Shown here piece by piece: positions 28,928-38,629 of a stretch of DNA of 64,000 bases. Each line of letters opens with the position of its first letter. The first letter of the stretch is position 1. Both the position numbers and the translations under genes were made by a program. This DNA comes from Shewanella sp. SNU WT4. GTDB taxonomy: Bacteria > Pseudomonadota > Gammaproteobacteria > Enterobacterales > Shewanellaceae. The notes under the pieces were generated by a model. The model searched no databases. It was given only the letters and a program-made list of their open reading frames with translations, and had not been told where the DNA came from. The stretch spans positions 186,001-250,000 of the forward strand of contig NZ_CP041151.1 of NCBI RefSeq assembly GCF_006494715.1. Direction: 5' to 3'.

Positions 28928-30010
28928 TTATTCATCACTGTATTTAGCCGCTATGTGCTGAAACTCAGTTTCAATTTCAAAAAACACATCGATTAAATCA
29001 GGATCGAAATGCGTGCCACGGCCATTGCGGATGATATCCATGGCTTGATCATGGGTCATAGCATCTTTATACACCCGCTTACTAATCAGCGCGTCATACA
29101 CGTCGGCAATCGCCATTAACCGCGCGCTTAATGGAATGTCTTCACCACTGAGGCCATCGGGATAACCACTACCATCCCACTTTTCATGGTGAAAATGGGC
29201 AATATCTTTAGCCGCCGCTAAGAAAGAATCCTCATAACCTATGTCTTCTTCGGCTTCAACTAACGCCCTAAATCCGAAGAAAGCATGCTGCTTCATCACA
29301 GTAAACTCATCGTTAGTCAACTTGCCAGGCTTAAGCAAAATATTATCGGGAATACCGACTTTACCTATGTCATGCAATGGCGCTGATTTGAAATAGGTAG
29401 AAATCACCTCAGGGGTCAGACGTTCACTGAATCTTGGTAAAAACCTAGCCTTTTCAGCTAACAATTTTACGTACCACTGAGTACGGCGAATATGGTTACC
29501 GGTTTCTTGATCGCGCGTTTCGGCAAGGCTTGCGAGCGCCGCTATGGTGACATCTTGCACTTGTGATAATTGATGAATACGGCGCTGAACTTCGGCTTCC
29601 AAAAAAGTATTTTGATCTTTCAAAAAGTCTTGGGAAGCTTTAATTTGCAAATGAGTTTTTACCCGCGCAAACACAATCGGTGGACTAATTGGCTTAGCAA
29701 TGTAATCGCTGGCCCCCAGATCTAGGCCAAATTGTTCATCTTTAGTGGAATCTTTAGCGGTTAAAAAAATCACCGGAATGGAGCGAGTCGCTTCATTTTG
29801 TTTGAGGCGGCGACACACTTCATAGCCATCCATGCCAGGCATAATGACATCGAGCAAAATGATATCAATGGGCATTTTGCTCACAACATCAAGTGCAGAT
29901 TCACCGGAATTAGCGGCTCTAACGAGATAACTATCTTTAAGTAACCCATGAAGAAGCGCTAGGTTCTCAGGGGCATCATCCACTATAAGCACGCAGGGTT
30001 TAGAGTCCAT
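28928..30010 (-). CDS. Response regulator with HD-GYP cyclic-di-GMP phosphodiesterase domain
   Basis: A 360-residue protein. An N-terminal receiver domain has its acidic pair in LIVDDAPEN and the phosphoacceptor in IILLDVIMPGMDG. The C-terminal HD-GYP domain shows HDIGKVGIPDNILLKPG and HHEKWDGSGYPDG, with the metal-binding and GYP residues intact, so it should hydrolyse cyclic-di-GMP. The ATG at 30010 follows AAGGA by about eleven bases; an ATG ten codons earlier lacks a ribosome site. It is divergent from the large hybrid kinase, its likely partner. Confidence 0.92.
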   Translation of the reverse strand: MDSKPCVLIVDDAPENLALLHGLLKDSYLVRAANSGESALDVVSKMPIDIILLDVIMPGMDGYEVCRRLKQNEATRSIPVIFLTAKDSTKDEQFGLDLGASDYIAKPISPPIVFARVKTHLQIKASQDFLKDQNTFLEAEVQRRIHQLSQVQDVTIAALASLAETRDQETGNHIRRTQWYVKLLAEKARFLPRFSERLTPEVISTYFKSAPLHDIGKVGIPDNILLKPGKLTNDEFTVMKQHAFFGFRALVEAEEDIGYEDSFLAAAKDIAHFHHEKWDGSGYPDGLSGEDIPLSARLMAIADVYDALISKRVYKDAMTHDQAMDIIRNGRGTHFDPDLIDVFFEIETEFQHIAAKYSDE

Positions 30011-30161
30011 CGTGTGTTCTATCCTTGTAATATCATTCACTCAATCCGTTTCGAGCAATATCGATTAACTAACCTACACTTAGTATCAAGCGTCAAAGAG
30101 TTAGTTTAAATCTAGACGCTTTATGGAAGAAATTACAACTTTCAAGGAATGAGGTTTGTTT

Positions 30162-33100
30162 ATGGGTTCGATCCGCACAATTTTTATTACGCTTTGTAGC
30201 TTAGTCGCGATACTGCTACTGAGTATTGGCTATTTTTCTTACCAGCTTCATTTCAATACCGCGCAATTAGATAAACAGGTCTTAACCATACAAGAGCGTA
30301 TTATGCTGGCGCACGAGCTCAAGCAAAGCTCAGATCACCTGACTAAATTTGCTCGTACCTATGCCGCCACTGGCAATCCTAAATGGAAAGAATTATTTAA
30401 TCGGGTCATTGCCGTACGCAATGGTGTGGCGCCGCAACCACCTGGGAATAATTTTGAATATTGGGACGTAGCCTCAGATCCCAATGAGTTACTCATTCCT
30501 CACAATAACTCGAATCAAGCGTATCCGAGTTTACTTGAGCGCATGGAAAATGCAGGTATTGCTTCCAGCCAAATTATTTTACTGCGCCAAGCCATAGCGC
30601 TATCTGACAACTTAATTAATCTAGAAAGAGAAGCCTTTGATGCCATTGAAGGCATAAAGCGTACCGATAAAGGACTGGTTAAGGTCGACCCCAATCCAAA
30701 TAAAGCCATTGAGCTGTTATTTAGTAATGCCTACTTTCAAGAAAAACGAAAAATAATGGCGCCCATCGGTGAGTTTTATCGCTTACTCAATGAATCCACC
30801 CGCAGTGAATTAACCCAATCTCAACAAAGAATTCATGAGTTATTTGATTATCAGATTACCGGCTTAATTCTATTGTCGGTTTCAGCTCTGGTTTCATTTC
30901 TCTTATTGTGGCTCTACGTATTGTCACCTGCCTATCGGATGCAGCGTAAGTTAGTGAGACAAGTCAACAATCATGATTTCGGCTTCCAACTGACGGAAAG
31001 CAACAAAGGGGCGCTGCGCCCCTTAGCGCGGGCGCAAAATTTAATCCTGCAAGAAGTGAATCAGCAATTACTGATGAACTCTTCCATCAAAGAATTTACC
31101 GACGTAATGCGTGACTCCGCCGACGCCAATCAATTGGGGAGTAATGTGATTAATTTCTTGGCTGAACGCTTTGAAATCCCCTTGATTGGTATTTATAAAT
31201 TCGTTGATAACCAACTCACACGAGTAGCAGGTTGCGGTTATTCTGGCCGCGGCAGTCAAACCATCGCAGATAAGGATTCGATTCAGATAAGCTTATTGCG
31301 TAGCCGTAATCACTTCTCGCTGCGGGATCTCGATGGCAAATATCGCATCCCACTGCTGGATGGTGAATTAGCCTTGGCAGAATTACATTTCTTCCCGCTC
31401 AAGGTGAATGACAATATTGTTGGTCTGTTAGAGCTAGGCCTCACGAGTCCGCTCACTGAGTCGCAATTATCATGGCTCAATAAGGTCCAAGATGACTTAG
31501 CCATTAATTTTGAACTTGCCCGAAATAGTGAACTGCAAGCCGCGGCAGAGCGGCGCATTGCTGAACAGCTTGAGTTCAACCAACAAGTACTCAACGCGAT
31601 TCCAAGCCCGATGTATTTTAGAAATGCCAATGGCCGCTATCTTGGGGTCAATAATGGCTTTAGTGATTTTCTTGGTTTGTTTGAAGCCGACATTTTGGAT
31701 TGCACCCCTGCCGATTTATTCCCCGCCGAAGCCACGCTGGTTTTCAATAATGCCGAAAAAACCTTATTGCAAACCCCAGGCACCACTCAATACGATCTCA
31801 ACCTTAAAAATGCCGACAATGAACAACGTCATATCAGTATTTTCGAGGCTACTTACTACTCAAGTAAGGGCGATCCCAAGGGCATTGTGGGGCTATTTGT
31901 TGATGTGACTGACCAAAAAGAATTGGAGATTGAGCTGCGCGGCGCCAAAGATGCTGCCGATGAAGCCAGTAAGGCTAAGGGTGAGTTCTTAGCCAATATG
32001 AGCCATGAAATCCGCACTCCAATGAACGCCATTATTGGTATGTCGCATCTAGCCCTGCATTCTGGGCTATCGGAAAAACAGCATCACTACGTCAGTAAAA
32101 TTGATCATGCCGCTAAGTCTCTGCTTGGCATCATTAATGACATTCTCGACTTTTCTAAAGTGGAAGCCGGTAAACTTAGCATTGAAAATATCGATTTCTT
32201 ACTCGATGAAGTGTTAGATAACCTCGCCAACGTGATTGGCATGAAGGCCGATGATAAACACCTCGAGTTTTTATTTGATATCGACCCACACCTACCTTCA
32301 GCCTTAGTCGGCGATCCGCTGCGTCTAGGCCAAGTGCTAATTAACCTTTGCGGTAACTCAATCAAGTTTACCGAGAAAGGCGAAATTATCGTTAAAGTTA
32401 AGCAGTTAGAAAGCAAGGATTGCGACAACATAGTTATCCAATTTGAAATTATCGATAGCGGTATTGGCATGAGTGAGGAGCAACTTGGACGTCTGTTCAA
32501 ATCCTTCTCGCAAGCAGACGGTTCAATCACCCGTAAATATGGCGGCACTGGCTTAGGCTTAACTATCTCGAAAAGCTTGGTCGAATTGATGGGGGGCAGC
32601 ATTTGGGTGAAGAGCGAGCCAGGTAAAGGCTCAGTCTTTGGTTTTACCATTGAAGCCGGCCTGCAAGATGTTAAAGCCAGAAAATTCTATCAACCTATCG
32701 ATGACCTACAGGCCAAGCGCGTGTTAGTAGTGGATGATAACGATGCCGCCCGAGAAATCATGATGGGCCTGCTCAAGGCCATGAATTTTAGGGTCATGAC
32801 TGTCAGTAATGGTTTTGAAGCTTTGACCGCCGTAGAAAAAGGCATTAATGAGTTAGACCCTTTTGATGTCGTGTTTATGGACTGGATGTTACCCGGCATT
32901 GATGGCATAGAAACCACTAAACAAATTCGCGAAAAAATTGCTGAAGATAAACTGCCGAAACTCATCATGGTCACCGCCTATGGCCGTGAAGTCGGGCTTA
33001 GCGGTGATAACGAGAAGTTATTCGATGGCCTAGTCATTAAGCCGGTTAACCCGTCCTTGATATTTGATGCCATCATGAATGCCTTTGGTGTCATGAAGAC

Positions 33101-34379
33101 CACAGAATCACTCAAAGCACGCCGCGCCGAACCTGAGCAAAATGATTACAGCATTATCAATAAGGCCAAAGTGTTATTAGTGGAAGATAACGAAACTAAC
33201 CAAGAAGTAGCCATTGGCATACTTGAGCCTTATGGCCCTGAGATTAAAGTTGCCAACAATGGCCAAGAGGCACTCGATTGGCTCGAAAAGCAAAGCTTCC
33301 AACTGATATTGATGGATATGCAAATGCCGGTGATGGACGGTATTACCGCCACCAAGAATATTCGCAATAAGCTGAAGCTCAATGTTCCTATCATAGCCAT
33401 GACAGCCAACGCCATGAGCCAAGATGTGGAAAACTGTAAAGCCGCGGGCATGAATGACCATCTCGGTAAGCCGATTAACGTCAATGAGCTGTTGAAAAAA
33501 ATGACGCGCTGGCTGAATGAAAACCCCAACAATATTACTTATACCTCGCCAACCCTACATAATGCCACGCCAGCCAACCATGCTGTCAGCGCCATTCCCG
33601 TGATAGAAATTGCCGATGACCCTAATGACATCTGTGAGTTCTTCCAAACGTCACCGAGCCAACATAACGACGACGACTCCAGTTTTGATGAAAGTATGCC
33701 CGCCATTATCAATCTTAATCAGCAAGATGATGTGCCTGCTGAGATTGAAGATACTGTTTATAGCCACCCCCTTGGCGGCGAGCTGCAAATTCTTAATATT
33801 GACGATGGCATAAGCCGCTTAGGTGGCAATGCCAAACTCTATTGGCAAATTGTCAGTTCATTTATCAATAGTCGCCTCCAAGAACAAAACGCCCTGCAAC
33901 AAGCTGTGGCTAGCAGTGATTGGGAGTTTATTGGTCGTGTCGGCCATACCATTAAAGGCGCCGCCGCCAATATCAGTGCCGATAGCTTGTCTGCGATTGG
34001 TAAAGAGCTCGAAGATTTAGGCCATAAGCAAATTTTGCCATCCGTTGAGTTTTTATTGCGACTAAGCGACATGCTTCGCCAGTTACAACAAGAAGTACTG
34101 ACCTTTGGGCCCGTGGTGGCGCCAGCGCCAACAGCCACCACGGCAGTGAAAGCTTATGATGCCACTGAGCTCATGATTGAACTGCAACAACTGCAAATGC
34201 TGCTAGATAACTTTGATACTCAAGCGATAGATTTTATTGCTCTGATGAAGCAAAACGCTGTGGCCATTAATGCCTTAGGCATTGATTTTGCCGCCTTAGA
34301 AAAGGCGATTGCTGAGTTTAACTTTACGGCCGCACAGGAAGAGTTAAATAAACTGATTACTCAGTCAAAATCGGCGTAG
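30162..34379 (+). CDS. Large hybrid sensor histidine kinase (GAF-PAS-HisKA-HATPase-REC-REC-Hpt)
   Basis: A 1405-residue membrane kinase. Helices near residues 5-27 and 225-247 bound a periplasmic sensor of about 200 residues. A GAF-like region (about 310-450) and a PAS domain (about 465-585) follow. HisKA has FLANMSHEIRTPMNAIIG; the ATPase has GTGLGLTISK. Two receivers carry phosphoacceptors in VVFMDWMLPG and LILMDMQMPV, and a C-terminal Hpt domain has GHTIKGAAANI. This is a complete phosphorelay in one protein, probably ending at the divergently encoded HD-GYP regulator. The ATG at 30162 is set by GAGG seven bases upstream. Confidence 0.93.
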   Translation: MGSIRTIFITLCSLVAILLLSIGYFSYQLHFNTAQLDKQVLTIQERIMLAHELKQSSDHLTKFARTYAATGNPKWKELFNRVIAVRNGVAPQPPGNNFEYWDVASDPNELLIPHNNSNQAYPSLLERMENAGIASSQIILLRQAIALSDNLINLEREAFDAIEGIKRTDKGLVKVDPNPNKAIELLFSNAYFQEKRKIMAPIGEFYRLLNESTRSELTQSQQRIHELFDYQITGLILLSVSALVSFLLLWLYVLSPAYRMQRKLVRQVNNHDFGFQLTESNKGALRPLARAQNLILQEVNQQLLMNSSIKEFTDVMRDSADANQLGSNVINFLAERFEIPLIGIYKFVDNQLTRVAGCGYSGRGSQTIADKDSIQISLLRSRNHFSLRDLDGKYRIPLLDGELALAELHFFPLKVNDNIVGLLELGLTSPLTESQLSWLNKVQDDLAINFELARNSELQAAAERRIAEQLEFNQQVLNAIPSPMYFRNANGRYLGVNNGFSDFLGLFEADILDCTPADLFPAEATLVFNNAEKTLLQTPGTTQYDLNLKNADNEQRHISIFEATYYSSKGDPKGIVGLFVDVTDQKELEIELRGAKDAADEASKAKGEFLANMSHEIRTPMNAIIGMSHLALHSGLSEKQHHYVSKIDHAAKSLLGIINDILDFSKVEAGKLSIENIDFLLDEVLDNLANVIGMKADDKHLEFLFDIDPHLPSALVGDPLRLGQVLINLCGNSIKFTEKGEIIVKVKQLESKDCDNIVIQFEIIDSGIGMSEEQLGRLFKSFSQADGSITRKYGGTGLGLTISKSLVELMGGSIWVKSEPGKGSVFGFTIEAGLQDVKARKFYQPIDDLQAKRVLVVDDNDAAREIMMGLLKAMNFRVMTVSNGFEALTAVEKGINELDPFDVVFMDWMLPGIDGIETTKQIREKIAEDKLPKLIMVTAYGREVGLSGDNEKLFDGLVIKPVNPSLIFDAIMNAFGVMKTTESLKARRAEPEQNDYSIINKAKVLLVEDNETNQEVAIGILEPYGPEIKVANNGQEALDWLEKQSFQLILMDMQMPVMDGITATKNIRNKLKLNVPIIAMTANAMSQDVENCKAAGMNDHLGKPINVNELLKKMTRWLNENPNNITYTSPTLHNATPANHAVSAIPVIEIADDPNDICEFFQTSPSQHNDDDSSFDESMPAIINLNQQDDVPAEIEDTVYSHPLGGELQILNIDDGISRLGGNAKLYWQIVSSFINSRLQEQNALQQAVASSDWEFIGRVGHTIKGAAANISADSLSAIGKELEDLGHKQILPSVEFLLRLSDMLRQLQQEVLTFGPVVAPAPTATTAVKAYDATELMIELQQLQMLLDNFDTQAIDFIALMKQNAVAINALGIDFAALEKAIAEFNFTAAQEELNKLITQSKSA

Positions 34380-34410
34380 TGACTCAGTCCTAATTTTGTC
34401 ATAGACAACA

Positions 34411-34451
34411 GCGATTGCGAGGGATGTGTTACTAACACACTTCGCCATCGC
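34411..34451 (+). repeat. Nested stem-loop after the hybrid kinase gene
   Basis: GCGAT (34411-34415) pairs with ATCGC (34447-34451), and TGTGTT (34425-34430) pairs with AACACA (34434-34439) inside it. It lies 31 bases past the stop and may end or stabilise the kinase mRNA. The rest of 34380-34557 has no visible gene. Confidence 0.5.
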
Positions 34452-34557
34452 CTGCGGCTATCAAGCCAAGCTTGCCGCTCGGGCTAACAATCAACAAGTA
34501 TAAGATTAAGATTAGGCGGGGAGATACACGCGAAGGGATACTAAAATCCGTGAAAAA

Positions 34558-34728
34558 TTAGTAAGTCGCTGCTTTTTTAAGGGCCTCAGCCACAATCAAA
34601 TGACTCATGGCCAAATGAAAAACTTCAAGTTTAGCTTGGTAAACCTTGTACAAGCGGCGGCTATCCTGACAAGTTTCATCCAAACCATAACGCTCACAAA
34701 AATCGCTAAATAATAGTATTTGTTCCAT
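34558..34728 (-). CDS. Small hypothetical protein, 56 residues
   Basis: A short open frame starting MEQILLFSDFCERYGLDE and ending ALKKAATY. An SD-like GGTGA lies about seven bases before the ATG. The composition is protein-like, with a predicted amphipathic helical middle, two cysteines (about positions 11 and 20) and no long low-complexity stretch. I do not recognise a family. It lies between the hybrid kinase and the HemN-like gene and reads away from the latter's terminator. Coding status is an inference from start site and composition. Confidence 0.5.
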   Translation of the reverse strand: MEQILLFSDFCERYGLDETCQDSRRLYKVYQAKLEVFHLAMSHLIVAEALKKAATY

Positions 34729-34947
34729 GTTCAATCACCGTTTCAACCCCACTTGCTGGCGAGACTAAATCAATCGAAATCACAAATCAATTGGGCTTAA
34801 TTTAACCGCTATATTACTAATATATCCCACAAGGATGAAAATTAACTACATTTGATCGTGCTACATGTCACATTTACGATTGCTTTCATGAAGTTAGAAT
34901 TTTCACGCTGTAACTTAACTACCTCGCTGGGATAAATAAAGTTTAAT

Positions 34948-34977
34948 AAAAAAAGACGCCAGCGGCGTCTTTTTTTT
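34948..34977 (-). terminator. Terminator after the HemN-like gene
   Basis: GACGCC-AGC-GGCGTC is flanked by A and T runs on both sides. On the minus strand it lies 15 bases past the HemN-like stop. Between it and the small gene (34729-34947) I see only AT-rich sequence. Confidence 0.92.
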
Positions 34978-34992
34978 ATCCAAATGCAAGGA

Positions 34993-36330
34993 TTACATAT
35001 CTTGCTGCTGCAGCGGTTTACGCAATTGCGCTCTAACGTTATCCATGCCCGAATAAAACTCTTTCATCATCAACAAGCCCATCATCTTACCGTTATCGGT
35101 GACGATCAGATTATCAGGATCCATTGGGTCATTTTTAATGGCGCCAATCAGCTTCATCGAGGTCATTTCTTTAAATAAGCTGGTATCTAAATTCACCCCA
35201 AACGTCTCTCTGAAATACTTACGAGATAACCGCCCAGAGAACATGCCAAGCAAGAAGCGATACTGCATCACGTCTTTCTTGGAATACAGCTTTTGCTGCT
35301 CTACGCTCATCTTACCTGCAGCAATACGCTCTTGGTATTTACGCAGTGAGAAGGTATTGACGTGCAAAGTATCGTTTAAGAAACTGAACGAGCCAGAACC
35401 CACACCTAAGTACTCATCATAATCAATGACGTATTCATCAAGACCTTCGTTGTTCGCTTTGCCAAAGGCCCATGCGGTTAACTGGTTATATTGGCCATTA
35501 AGATTATTAAGAATTTGACGGTATTGATTGGCCATCTCGCCTTGCGGCGCGGCAAGGGTACCTTTCACGCTTTTGCGGGTTTGATGAGTGATCATCAAAG
35601 GATAAGTCGTGATTTGGCGGGGATCTAAACGCTTAGCCATATCTAAATCGTGCTGAATAACCGCTTCAGTTTGGCCGCGGAAACCAAAAATCAAATCGAC
35701 GTTAATGATCGGGAACAGCTCTTTCGCTGCCATGATCTTATCGAACGTCTGCTGGCCAGTACCAAACTTCTCTAACCTATCGGTCATCTTTAAGATGCCA
35801 TCATCAAAGCTTTGCACGCCAATGGACATTCTATCCACCAGCCCTTTTAAGTCTTTAAAGCCTGGGCTATCTAAATGCACAGGATCCGACTCGCACGAGA
35901 CTTCCTTGATAGAGGGGAACAGTTTACGCGCATGCTCAATGGTGCGGGCTAACTCATCTTCTAATACTGTCGTGGTGCCGCCACCTATGTACATGGACTC
36001 AAAGTCATAACCTAGGGATTTGACCATTTCCATTTCTTTACGCAGCGAGATGAAGTAAGCGCGAGCTTTATCTTCATTAAACAAGAAGCGATGGAAGGTG
36101 CAGTAAGAGCACAAGGTATGACAAAAAGGCACATGGGCATACAGCATGTACTTCTTGCCTTCAATCGGTGCTGGCATAACATCAGCGGATTGGGTGTCTA
36201 ATCTTAGGTTCTTATCGACATAGAACTGCATCACGCGTTCCATCGAGCTCAGCATCCAATCTGGCACAGTAATATTGGCCTGATATGGGGTAACTATGGT
36301 TGAATCTAAGGTTTGAATGATTTGTGACAT
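34993..36330 (-). CDS. HemN-like coproporphyrinogen III oxidase-family radical SAM protein
   Basis: A 445-residue radical SAM protein. HVPFCHTLCSYCTFH supplies the CxxxCxxC cluster near residues 74-81, and YIGGGTTT and SIGVQSFDD match the HemN family. True HemN oxidises coproporphyrinogen III without oxygen; HemN-like paralogues can instead be heme chaperones or heme-degrading enzymes, and the sequence does not decide. It lies next to the cytochrome b-containing FDH cluster, so a role in anaerobic heme supply is plausible inference. It has its own terminator. Confidence 0.8.
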   Translation of the reverse strand: MSQIIQTLDSTIVTPYQANITVPDWMLSSMERVMQFYVDKNLRLDTQSADVMPAPIEGKKYMLYAHVPFCHTLCSYCTFHRFLFNEDKARAYFISLRKEMEMVKSLGYDFESMYIGGGTTTVLEDELARTIEHARKLFPSIKEVSCESDPVHLDSPGFKDLKGLVDRMSIGVQSFDDGILKMTDRLEKFGTGQQTFDKIMAAKELFPIINVDLIFGFRGQTEAVIQHDLDMAKRLDPRQITTYPLMITHQTRKSVKGTLAAPQGEMANQYRQILNNLNGQYNQLTAWAFGKANNEGLDEYVIDYDEYLGVGSGSFSFLNDTLHVNTFSLRKYQERIAAGKMSVEQQKLYSKKDVMQYRFLLGMFSGRLSRKYFRETFGVNLDTSLFKEMTSMKLIGAIKNDPMDPDNLIVTDNGKMMGLLMMKEFYSGMDNVRAQLRKPLQQQDM

Positions 36331-36937
36331 ACCCTTTCCTAAAAGTGAGCCCGTTAACTGTCAGTCGGCCCTGAATACTCTGACCCCCTCAGGCTATCCA
36401 TTTTGAGATAGTTAAACCGTGAACTGACTAGAAAATAACGCCTCTCATTTCGCTAACCATTAAATTTTTTTAAGATAGATCACACTTTTTAGCGCCAACG
36501 CCACCAGAGCCGCGTTTACCTATCACAGCTTTCCCACTAACTCTTTGCACTAGAACACAGAGTTATTGAAATCTCGCACTTCCACTAAGGGAGTATCGAG
36601 TACTACGGCCACGGGGGTCTAACTTAACCAAACAGCCCAGCGCAACCAAACTCGCCAGATGCACCCAAGGGTTAGCCCCCCTGACTTTGCAATGCATCCA
36701 GCCTGCTGCCATATCCACTTAACTCACCTCGACATTTATCCCCAGTGATGCGATTACAGCACTTATTCTCATCACCGTATGATTAGATTAAGCAAGTTAT
36801 TCAACTCACAAAGTGATTAAATTAAGAGGGTGATTTGAATCAATCGCGTGGATTTAATGCGCCAAGTGGTTCGCGCAGTTTGGCCAATCTAACCACTCTT
36901 GCCGTCAGCAGACCCCCCCCATTGCCGACAGGCAACA
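36331..36937. other. 607-base intergenic region before the FDH operons
   Basis: No convincing gene. Near 36469-36484 there is a TTTAA-GATAGA-TCACA segment resembling a degraded CRP or FNR half-palindrome about 145 bases upstream of the HemN-like gene. A 49-codon minus-strand frame (36563-36712) exists but has no good ribosome site and is not supported. A C-run lies at 36913-36920. Confidence 0.4.
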
Positions 36938-36963
36938 AAAAGCCCCGCATCGGCGGGGCTTTT
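36938..36963 (-). terminator. Terminator of the first FDH operon
   Basis: AAAAGCCCCGC (36938-36948) and GCGGGGCTTTT (36953-36963) form a perfect eleven-pair stem with a four-base loop, followed on the minus strand by TTGTTG. It lies 21 bases past the cytochrome b gene. Confidence 0.94.
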
Positions 36964-36984
36964 GAGGCGCTAAAGTGTTAAGAC

Positions 36985-37962
36985 TTAGTCTTTATACTTC
37001 AGGGTACCGTTCTCTTTGATTTCATCAAACCACAGGTTGTGGTGTTGTGAAGCCCAGTTCTCATCACAGTAGCCAGACACCATACATTCCATACCACCTT
37101 CAGACATAACAGTTGCCATGAAGATGTGAACAATGGAGAAAGCACAGATGATGATGGCGCTAACGCCATGAACAATCAGAGCCAATAAGCTTAAGTTGCG
37201 GCTTGGTTCAAACAGGTTAGGGAACAATAACATCATGCCAGATACTGAGATCAGTAAACCGAACATGGCGAAAGTCCAGAACCATAACTTCTCACCCGCG
37301 TTGGCAAAGCCAGCATCAGGGTGTTGGCCTTTGAAAGGACCGAAGTTAATGTAACCACCAACAACCATGAACCACTTAACGTCGTACATAGTTGGGATTT
37401 GGTTTTTAGCCCACAGCACTGTCATCAGTGCCCAACCCAGCATAAATGGAATCGCTACCACGTCATGCACTTGCTTAGCACCATAGACTAAACCAGCCCA
37501 TACGCCTTCACCCAAATAAGGTTGGAAGAAGAAACGACCTGCCAGCAGTACTAGACCTGTGACAATCAGCAGTAAGCACGGGATGGCGCCTAACCAGTGA
37601 ATGGCAACATCGGATTTGGACCAGCGAAATACCATCTTGCCTGAATAACCGTGGTGCAACTTAGAAATACCGTTGACCGCAATAAACAGAACAAAAATGA
37701 TAATCATGCCAAATAATGAGGCCATTAACGCTGGCGCTAACCAGTCGGCACGGGCTTCCAATACTCGTAAATCATAAGTATTGATAGCTTGACCGTGAAA
37801 CTCACTCTTAGAGTCGGTGTAACCAACCACGCCATCCTTCAGCTGCGCCCATACCTGCGCATCCTGAGACTGGGCCACGGCCGCGTCACCACCATTGGCA
37901 AAAGCGACGGCACTGAATAACAGTGCGATGGCTAAGCCTATGTGTTTGAACAGTTTGTTCAT
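36985..37962 (-). CDS. fdhC: Formate dehydrogenase cytochrome b subunit, copy 1
   Basis: A 325-residue membrane subunit that takes electrons from FdhB via b hemes to the quinone pool. It has an N-terminal signal (cut near AFA|NGG), an exported loop, then four or more membrane spans. Heme-ligand histidines are likely in HWLGAIPCLL, KQVHDVVAIPF and the IVHIFMATV region. The C-terminal GYCDENWASQHHNLW motif is shared with the second copy. It is the last gene of the operon, followed by a strong terminator. Confidence 0.92.
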   Translation of the reverse strand: MNKLFKHIGLAIALLFSAVAFANGGDAAVAQSQDAQVWAQLKDGVVGYTDSKSEFHGQAINTYDLRVLEARADWLAPALMASLFGMIIIFVLFIAVNGISKLHHGYSGKMVFRWSKSDVAIHWLGAIPCLLLIVTGLVLLAGRFFFQPYLGEGVWAGLVYGAKQVHDVVAIPFMLGWALMTVLWAKNQIPTMYDVKWFMVVGGYINFGPFKGQHPDAGFANAGEKLWFWTFAMFGLLISVSGMMLLFPNLFEPSRNLSLLALIVHGVSAIIICAFSIVHIFMATVMSEGGMECMVSGYCDENWASQHHNLWFDEIKENGTLKYKD

Positions 37963-38030
37963 AATCTATCCTCTAGGGTTGTCTCTGCCGTAACAGAGAC
38001 AACTTGATGGACTGTCCTAAACTTGGAAAA

Positions 38031-38600
38031 TTAATCCCAAGCTGCGTTCTTGGCGCCACGGTAAGCCACACGCTCACGGAAGATGGCAGAAACTACATCT
38101 GCATCACCCGCTAACAATGACTTAGTCGCACACAATTCAGCACACATTGGCAGCTTGCCTTCAGCCAGACGGTTAGCACCGTACTTCTTCAGTTCAGCTT
38201 CAGAGTGGTTCTCTTCTGGGCCACCGGCACAGAAAGTACACTTGTCCATCTTGCCACGGCTGCCGAAAGCACCGCTTTTCGGGAACTGAGGCGCGCCGAA
38301 AGGACAAGCATATAAACAGTAACCACAACCAATACAGGTGTCCTTGTCATGCAGTACCAGACCATCTTCAGTCTGATAGAAGCAGTTCGCAGGACATACC
38401 GCCATACATGGGGCATCGCTACAGTGCATACATGCCACAGAGATAGAGGCTTCACCACGTTGACCATCATTGATGGTTACTACGCGACGACGGTTAATAC
38501 CCCACTCTAAAGCAGAGGCGTTTTCGTTCTTACAAGCAGTGACACAGCCGTTACATTCGATGCAGCGCTTGGTATCACATAAAAATTTCATTGTAGCCAT
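38031..38600 (-). CDS. fdhB: Formate dehydrogenase iron-sulfur subunit, copy 1
   Basis: A 189-residue ferredoxin-like subunit carrying four [4Fe-4S] clusters. Cysteine sets are CIECNGCVTAC, CMHCSDAPCMAVCP, CIGCGYCLYACP and CTFC with a late CAELC. It wires the molybdopterin subunit to cytochrome b. It has no signal peptide, so it is presumably exported in complex with the Tat-leader subunit. It lies 29 bases after the catalytic gene. Confidence 0.95.
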   Translation of the reverse strand: MATMKFLCDTKRCIECNGCVTACKNENASALEWGINRRRVVTINDGQRGEASISVACMHCSDAPCMAVCPANCFYQTEDGLVLHDKDTCIGCGYCLYACPFGAPQFPKSGAFGSRGKMDKCTFCAGGPEENHSEAELKKYGANRLAEGKLPMCAELCATKSLLAGDADVVSAIFRERVAYRGAKNAAWD

Positions 38601-38629
38601 AATGGCAATTCTCCTAGCTTATGCAGCAC

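Noticed and set aside
36563..36712. A 49-codon minus-strand frame upstream of the HemN-like gene
   Set aside because: Possible, but the nearest SD-like sequence is too distant and the composition is not convincing.
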